From the NCBI GenBank assembly GCA_029934175.1, contig JAOZMT010000006.1:1-17897 (forward strand): a stretch of DNA of 17,897 nucleotides, read 5' to 3'. Below, one piece after another: positions 15,635 to 17,897 of the stretch; the first letter of the stretch is position 1, and every line of letters begins with the position of its first letter. The stretch is from Victivallales bacterium. GTDB lineage: Bacteria > Verrucomicrobiota > Lentisphaeria > Victivallales > JAUVCU01. The translations under genes and the position numbers were made by a program. Below the pieces are notes generated by a model that was not told the DNA's origin, searched no databases, and saw nothing but the letters and a program-made list of their open reading frames with translations.

Positions 15635-16518
15635 TGAATGTTTTTGGAAAAATAAAAGATAAAACGCAAGTCAAAGTTGCGAAGTGTGCAAATCAACTTG
15701 ACACAAAGTCCATTATAACAGGAATTGGCTCTTGTTTTGCACAAAATATACTTAAACAATTATATTGCTTGGGAATGCAAGGAAAACAAAATCCTGCTGG
15801 TATTATTTATAATGCTGTATCTATTCAAAAAATTATTACAAGAATTATCAATGAAGAGTATTTAACTACTAATGATTTTTTTCAATTTAATGAGAAGTGG
15901 CACTCTTGGGATTTGCATGGAAGATTCTCTGAAAAAGAGTTGTTTGATGCAGTTGAAAATGCGAAAAGTGCATTTTGCACATTTCGCAATTATTTGGAAA
16001 AATCAAATCTGTTTGTTATAACACCTTCTTCTTCGGTTATTTATAAGCATATAAAAAGCAATACTATAACTGCAAACTGTCATAAAGTCCCCAATTATGA
16101 ATTCAAACGAGAAATGCTATCAGTTAAAGAAAACTATGAAGCATTATCTGATACAATTAAAGCTGTTAAAAAATTTAACCCTAAATGCTCTATAATGTTC
16201 ACTTTATCTCCAGTGAGGCATTATCCTGGAGATTTAGTTTTAAATTCCACAAGCAAAGCTAATTTACTAAGTGCGATTAATGAATGCATATATGATTATG
16301 AAGATATTTTATACTTTCCATCTTATGAAATAGTTTTAGATGAATTAAGAGATTATAGATATTATACAGATGATTTATTGCATATCAACGATACTGCAAG
16401 ACGAATAATACTTCAAAGATTTATGGATGCATATATCGTTCCAGAAAGCATATATCTTATGAAGCAAAATGAAAAGAACATTAAATTTGAAAATCATAAA
16501 TTACATGGGAAAATTTAA
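15634..16518 (+). CDS. GSCFA-family protein (SGNH-hydrolase-like)
   Basis: The protein contains the family's namesake motif, TGIGSCFAQNI, whose Ser is the presumed nucleophile (residue 33 from this start). It also has NPAGIIYNAVSI, which matches the conserved NPxGxxYN block, and a C-terminal YYTDDLLHIND block that would supply the Asp/His of a SGNH-type triad. At 294 residues it has the usual length. GSCFA proteins are poorly characterised and are presumed esterase- or lipase-like. It is translationally coupled to mnmA (TAATG). An alternative start at 15622 adds four residues but has no room for an SD. An inverted pair of the 13-bp motif (15960-15988) is embedded in the coding sequence. Confidence 0.85.
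   Translation: MNVFGKIKDKTQVKVAKCANQLDTKSIITGIGSCFAQNILKQLYCLGMQGKQNPAGIIYNAVSIQKIITRIINEEYLTTNDFFQFNEKWHSWDLHGRFSEKELFDAVENAKSAFCTFRNYLEKSNLFVITPSSSVIYKHIKSNTITANCHKVPNYEFKREMLSVKENYEALSDTIKAVKKFNPKCSIMFTLSPVRHYPGDLVLNSTSKANLLSAINECIYDYEDILYFPSYEIVLDELRDYRYYTDDLLHINDTARRIILQRFMDAYIVPESIYLMKQNEKNIKFENHKLHGKI
15960..15988. repeat. Inverted pair of the 13-bp motif forming a hairpin inside the GSCFA gene
   Basis: TGCGAAAAGTGCA (15960-15972) and TGCACATTTCGCA (15976-15988) are inverted copies separated by TTT. They can form a 13-bp stem with one mismatch. The two halves are read in different codon registers, so protein sequence does not explain the symmetry. Confidence 0.85.
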
Positions 16519-16535
16519 AAAATATGATTTTTTTT
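16517..16535 (+). terminator. Possible AU-rich terminator after the GSCFA gene
   Basis: AAAAAAT and ATTTTTT flank a 3-nt loop right at the stop codon, and the T-run continues. The stem has no G-C pairs, so the call is weak. Confidence 0.3.
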
Positions 16536-16545
16536 TAATATTTAT

Positions 16546-16573
16546 TTGATTTATTTTAAACTTATGATATATT
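16546..16573 (+). promoter_or_regulatory. Possible promoter of tRNA-Gly
   Basis: TTGATT (16546-16551) and TATATT (16568-16573) are spaced 16 bp, which would start transcription about 10 nt before the tRNA. In such AT-rich DNA this could be chance. Confidence 0.35.
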
Positions 16574-16591
16574 ACTTGTTATTATAAATAA

Positions 16592-16666
16592 GCGAGTGTA
16601 GCTCAGTGGTAGAGCATCACGTTGCCAACGTGATTGTCGTGAGTTCGACTCTCATCACTCGCTCCA
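16592..16666 (+). tRNA. tRNA-Gly (anticodon GCC), CCA encoded
   Basis: The cloverleaf is complete. The acceptor stem is GCGAGTG/CACTCGC (16592-16598 with 16656-16662), the D arm is GCTC/GAGC, and the anticodon arm TCACG/CGTGA has the loop TTGCCAA with anticodon GCC at 16624-16626. The T arm contains GTTCGACTC, and discriminator T precedes an encoded CCA (16664-16666). The 3' end overlaps the stop codon and last codons of the convergent pabB-pabC gene by 12 bp. Confidence 0.97.
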
Positions 16667-17897
16667 TTTTTTTATAATACCCATTCCTCGCACTGAATTT
16701 CCTATTATGATTTTATCCGCTTTTAATAATAATTTTTTATCAATAGACTTTTCTTTTGCATTTAATTCTTCAATTTTTTCTTTACGCCAAATACCAGGTA
16801 AAATACCAGACTTAATATGTGGTGTTATCCATTCCCCATCAATTAAAAGAAATATATTACTTATTGCACACTCCGCAATTTCATTGTTAGAATTAAAAAA
16901 TAAGACTTCATCATATCCTGCACAAATCGCAGATTTATACTCAGAATTATACAAACATCGGTTCGTTGTTTTATGATATTGATATATACTTTTACTATCT
17001 GTTTTTTTATCTGATATTTTTAATTTCAATTTATCTTTTCCCCATCCTACTGATGATAAAACTTGTGATTCTATTTTAAAATTACCATTTTCTGATAATT
17101 CAATTCTAACCTTGATCTGTTCATTGTCCCATTGATTTTTTAATAATTTCGACTTGATCTTTTGTATATTTACCTTTCTTCCAAAATATAATTGCGAATT
17201 ATGCAGCCTTTCAAGATGCTCTTCTAAAAAAGAATAACCTTTGGCTTTTGTCCATAATAATGTTTCTATTAAGTTGAAATGTATATTTTTTTTACTTGCA
17301 AATGATGATTTCAATAAAGCCTCATCCCATTCATCTTCCGCCTTTGAGTCAGATACAATTCCGCCTCCAATCCCTAATTCTAACTGTTCTTTTGTATTAA
17401 TTATTGTTCTAATTGCAACATTGAAACAAAATTCGCCAGAAGGAGCAATCAAACCTATAGTGCCAGTGTATGCTTTTCTTGGACTATTTTCAATAGAGTG
17501 TATTATTTCCATTGCTCTGATTTTTGGCGCACCAGTTATTGATGCCGGAGGAAATGAAGATTTAAAAATATCAAAGAGTGAAATTGATTTTTGCACAACT
17601 CCATGAACAGTTGTTACCATTTGGTGGACTGTTTTATAAGTTTCAATATCAAATAATGGTTCTACTTTGATTGATCCCAGTTTACAAATTTTGCCTAAAT
17701 CATTTCTAACCATATCAACTATCATTAAATTTTCTGCTCTATTTTTTTTATCATTTTGCAAAAACTTTTTTACTTTTAAATCATCAGCATACAAAAAATC
17801 TCGTGCAATTGTCCCTTTCATAGGTTTTGATTTAATATGAATATCCTCACAATTCTCAGCAATATTGCTTTCCAAAAATAACTCTGGAGAATTAGAA
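16655..17897 (-). CDS. Aminodeoxychorismate synthase component I fused to class IV aminotransferase (PabB-PabC), 5' end beyond window
   Basis: The visible part joins the chorismate-binding half of PabB to a PabC-type PLP enzyme, for p-aminobenzoate and thus folate synthesis. The PabB part shows SPELFL at the window edge, PMKGT (the Lys distinguishes PabB from TrpE), DMVRNDLG, PPASITGAPK and GIGGGIVSDS. The aminotransferase part shows HFNLIETLLW, the Lys of KTTNRCLY as likely PLP lysine, AECAISNIF and the terminal GNSVRG. The frame is open to base 17897, and the SPELFL block lies upstream of a TTG at 17875, so the gene is truncated by the window and does not start there. Its stop codon falls within the tRNA-Gly acceptor stem. 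Probable lyase activity (4-amino-4-deoxychorismate lyase) is from homology. Confidence 0.9.
   Translation of the reverse strand, partial: SNSPELFLESNIAENCEDIHIKSKPMKGTIARDFLYADDLKVKKFLQNDKKNRAENLMIVDMVRNDLGKICKLGSIKVEPLFDIETYKTVHQMVTTVHGVVQKSISLFDIFKSSFPPASITGAPKIRAMEIIHSIENSPRKAYTGTIGLIAPSGEFCFNVAIRTIINTKEQLELGIGGGIVSDSKAEDEWDEALLKSSFASKKNIHFNLIETLLWTKAKGYSFLEEHLERLHNSQLYFGRKVNIQKIKSKLLKNQWDNEQIKVRIELSENGNFKIESQVLSSVGWGKDKLKLKISDKKTDSKSIYQYHKTTNRCLYNSEYKSAICAGYDEVLFFNSNNEIAECAISNIFLLIDGEWITPHIKSGILPGIWRKEKIEELNAKEKSIDKKLLLKADKIIIGNSVRGMGIIKKWSE

Larger units (their letters stand above)
412..17205. repeat. Interspersed 13-bp motif TGCGAANTRTGCA, 24 copies (span of the family)
   Basis: Exact copies of TGCGAANTRTGCA or its complement TGCAYANTTCGCA start at 412, 2526, 5029, 5074, 8309, 8888, 9095, 13004, 15678, 15976 and 17193. 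Single-mismatch copies start at 3708, 4031, 4047, 4157, 4317, 4380, 6982, 9986, 13457, 14027, 15960, 16865 and 16919. Weaker copies (two mismatches) start at 565, 3102, 4088, 4653 and 12230. Eleven of the 24 read TGCGA on the plus strand and 13 on the minus strand. All three codon registers are used and one copy is intergenic, so the constraint acts on DNA and not on protein. The sixth base varies most; TGCGANNTRTGCA covers 19 copies. Confidence 0.88.

Noticed and set aside
412..17205. The 13-bp motif as a by-product of a repeated Ala-x-x-Ala protein pattern
   Set aside because: Copies occur in all three codon registers and once in intergenic DNA, so protein sequence cannot explain them.
17241..17606. 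Plus-strand open frame of 121 codons opposite pabB
   Set aside because: It lies opposite highly conserved PabB motifs and shows no recognisable protein features; it is an antisense shadow.
17873..17875. A start codon for the pabB-pabC gene at 17875
   Set aside because: The codon is TTG, and the conserved SPELFL block of PabB lies upstream in the same open frame, so the gene continues past the window edge.

Overview
The window is AT-rich bacterial DNA (about 30% G+C by eye) with tightly packed operons and recognisable Shine-Dalgarno sites. A glycyl radical enzyme with its activase points to an anaerobe. McsA/McsB outside a ctsR-clpC operon, a GspF/PilC platform protein and a large VWA/amidotransferase-like membrane protein together suggest a gut- or rumen-type member of the PVC group (for example Lentisphaerota) or a similar Gram-negative lineage. 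That placement is inference; no rRNA or marker protein settles it.

Layout. Positions 1-330 hold no gene but contain several hairpins, one of them GC-rich and perfect. Positions 331-4724 (minus) are a three-gene cassette: a glycyl radical enzyme with an unusual GCGE active-site motif, a cytoplasmic GH5-like glycosidase with GEP in place of NEP, and a short radical-SAM activase that starts at TTG. Positions 4837-8208 (minus) are a coupled operon: a secreted TPR-like protein, mcsA, mcsB and a class II (FucA/AraD-type) aldolase. Positions 8209-8458 are an intergenic region with a 52-bp nested palindrome and three ATTGCATA boxes. Positions 8459-14308 (minus) are hybrid histidine kinase, gspF/pilC-like gene and VWA membrane protein, spaced 6 bp apart. 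Positions 14309-14527 are a divergent promoter region. Positions 14528-16518 (plus) are mnmA followed by a GSCFA-family protein, then tRNA-Gly(GCC) at 16592-16666. Positions 16655-17897 (minus) are a pabB-pabC fusion that runs off the right edge; its stop codon lies inside the tRNA gene.

How the genes may work together. The glycyl radical enzyme, GH5 protein and activase look like one catabolic unit, perhaps releasing a small polyol from a glycoside and eliminating from it; the aldolase just upstream may feed the same pathway. McsA/McsB should mark damaged proteins with phosphoarginine. The kinase, GspF and VWA proteins form an envelope-associated operon of unknown output. MnmA, tRNA-Gly and PabBC are housekeeping.

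The most striking signal is not a gene. A 13-bp, roughly dyad-symmetric motif, TGCGAANTRTGCA, recurs 24 times with at most one mismatch: 11 exact and 13 single-mismatch copies, about one per 750 bp. Copies occur in both orientations, in all three codon registers and between genes. It behaves like a DNA-level sequence tag (DNA-uptake-sequence-like or HIP1-like), and I do not recognise it as a described motif.
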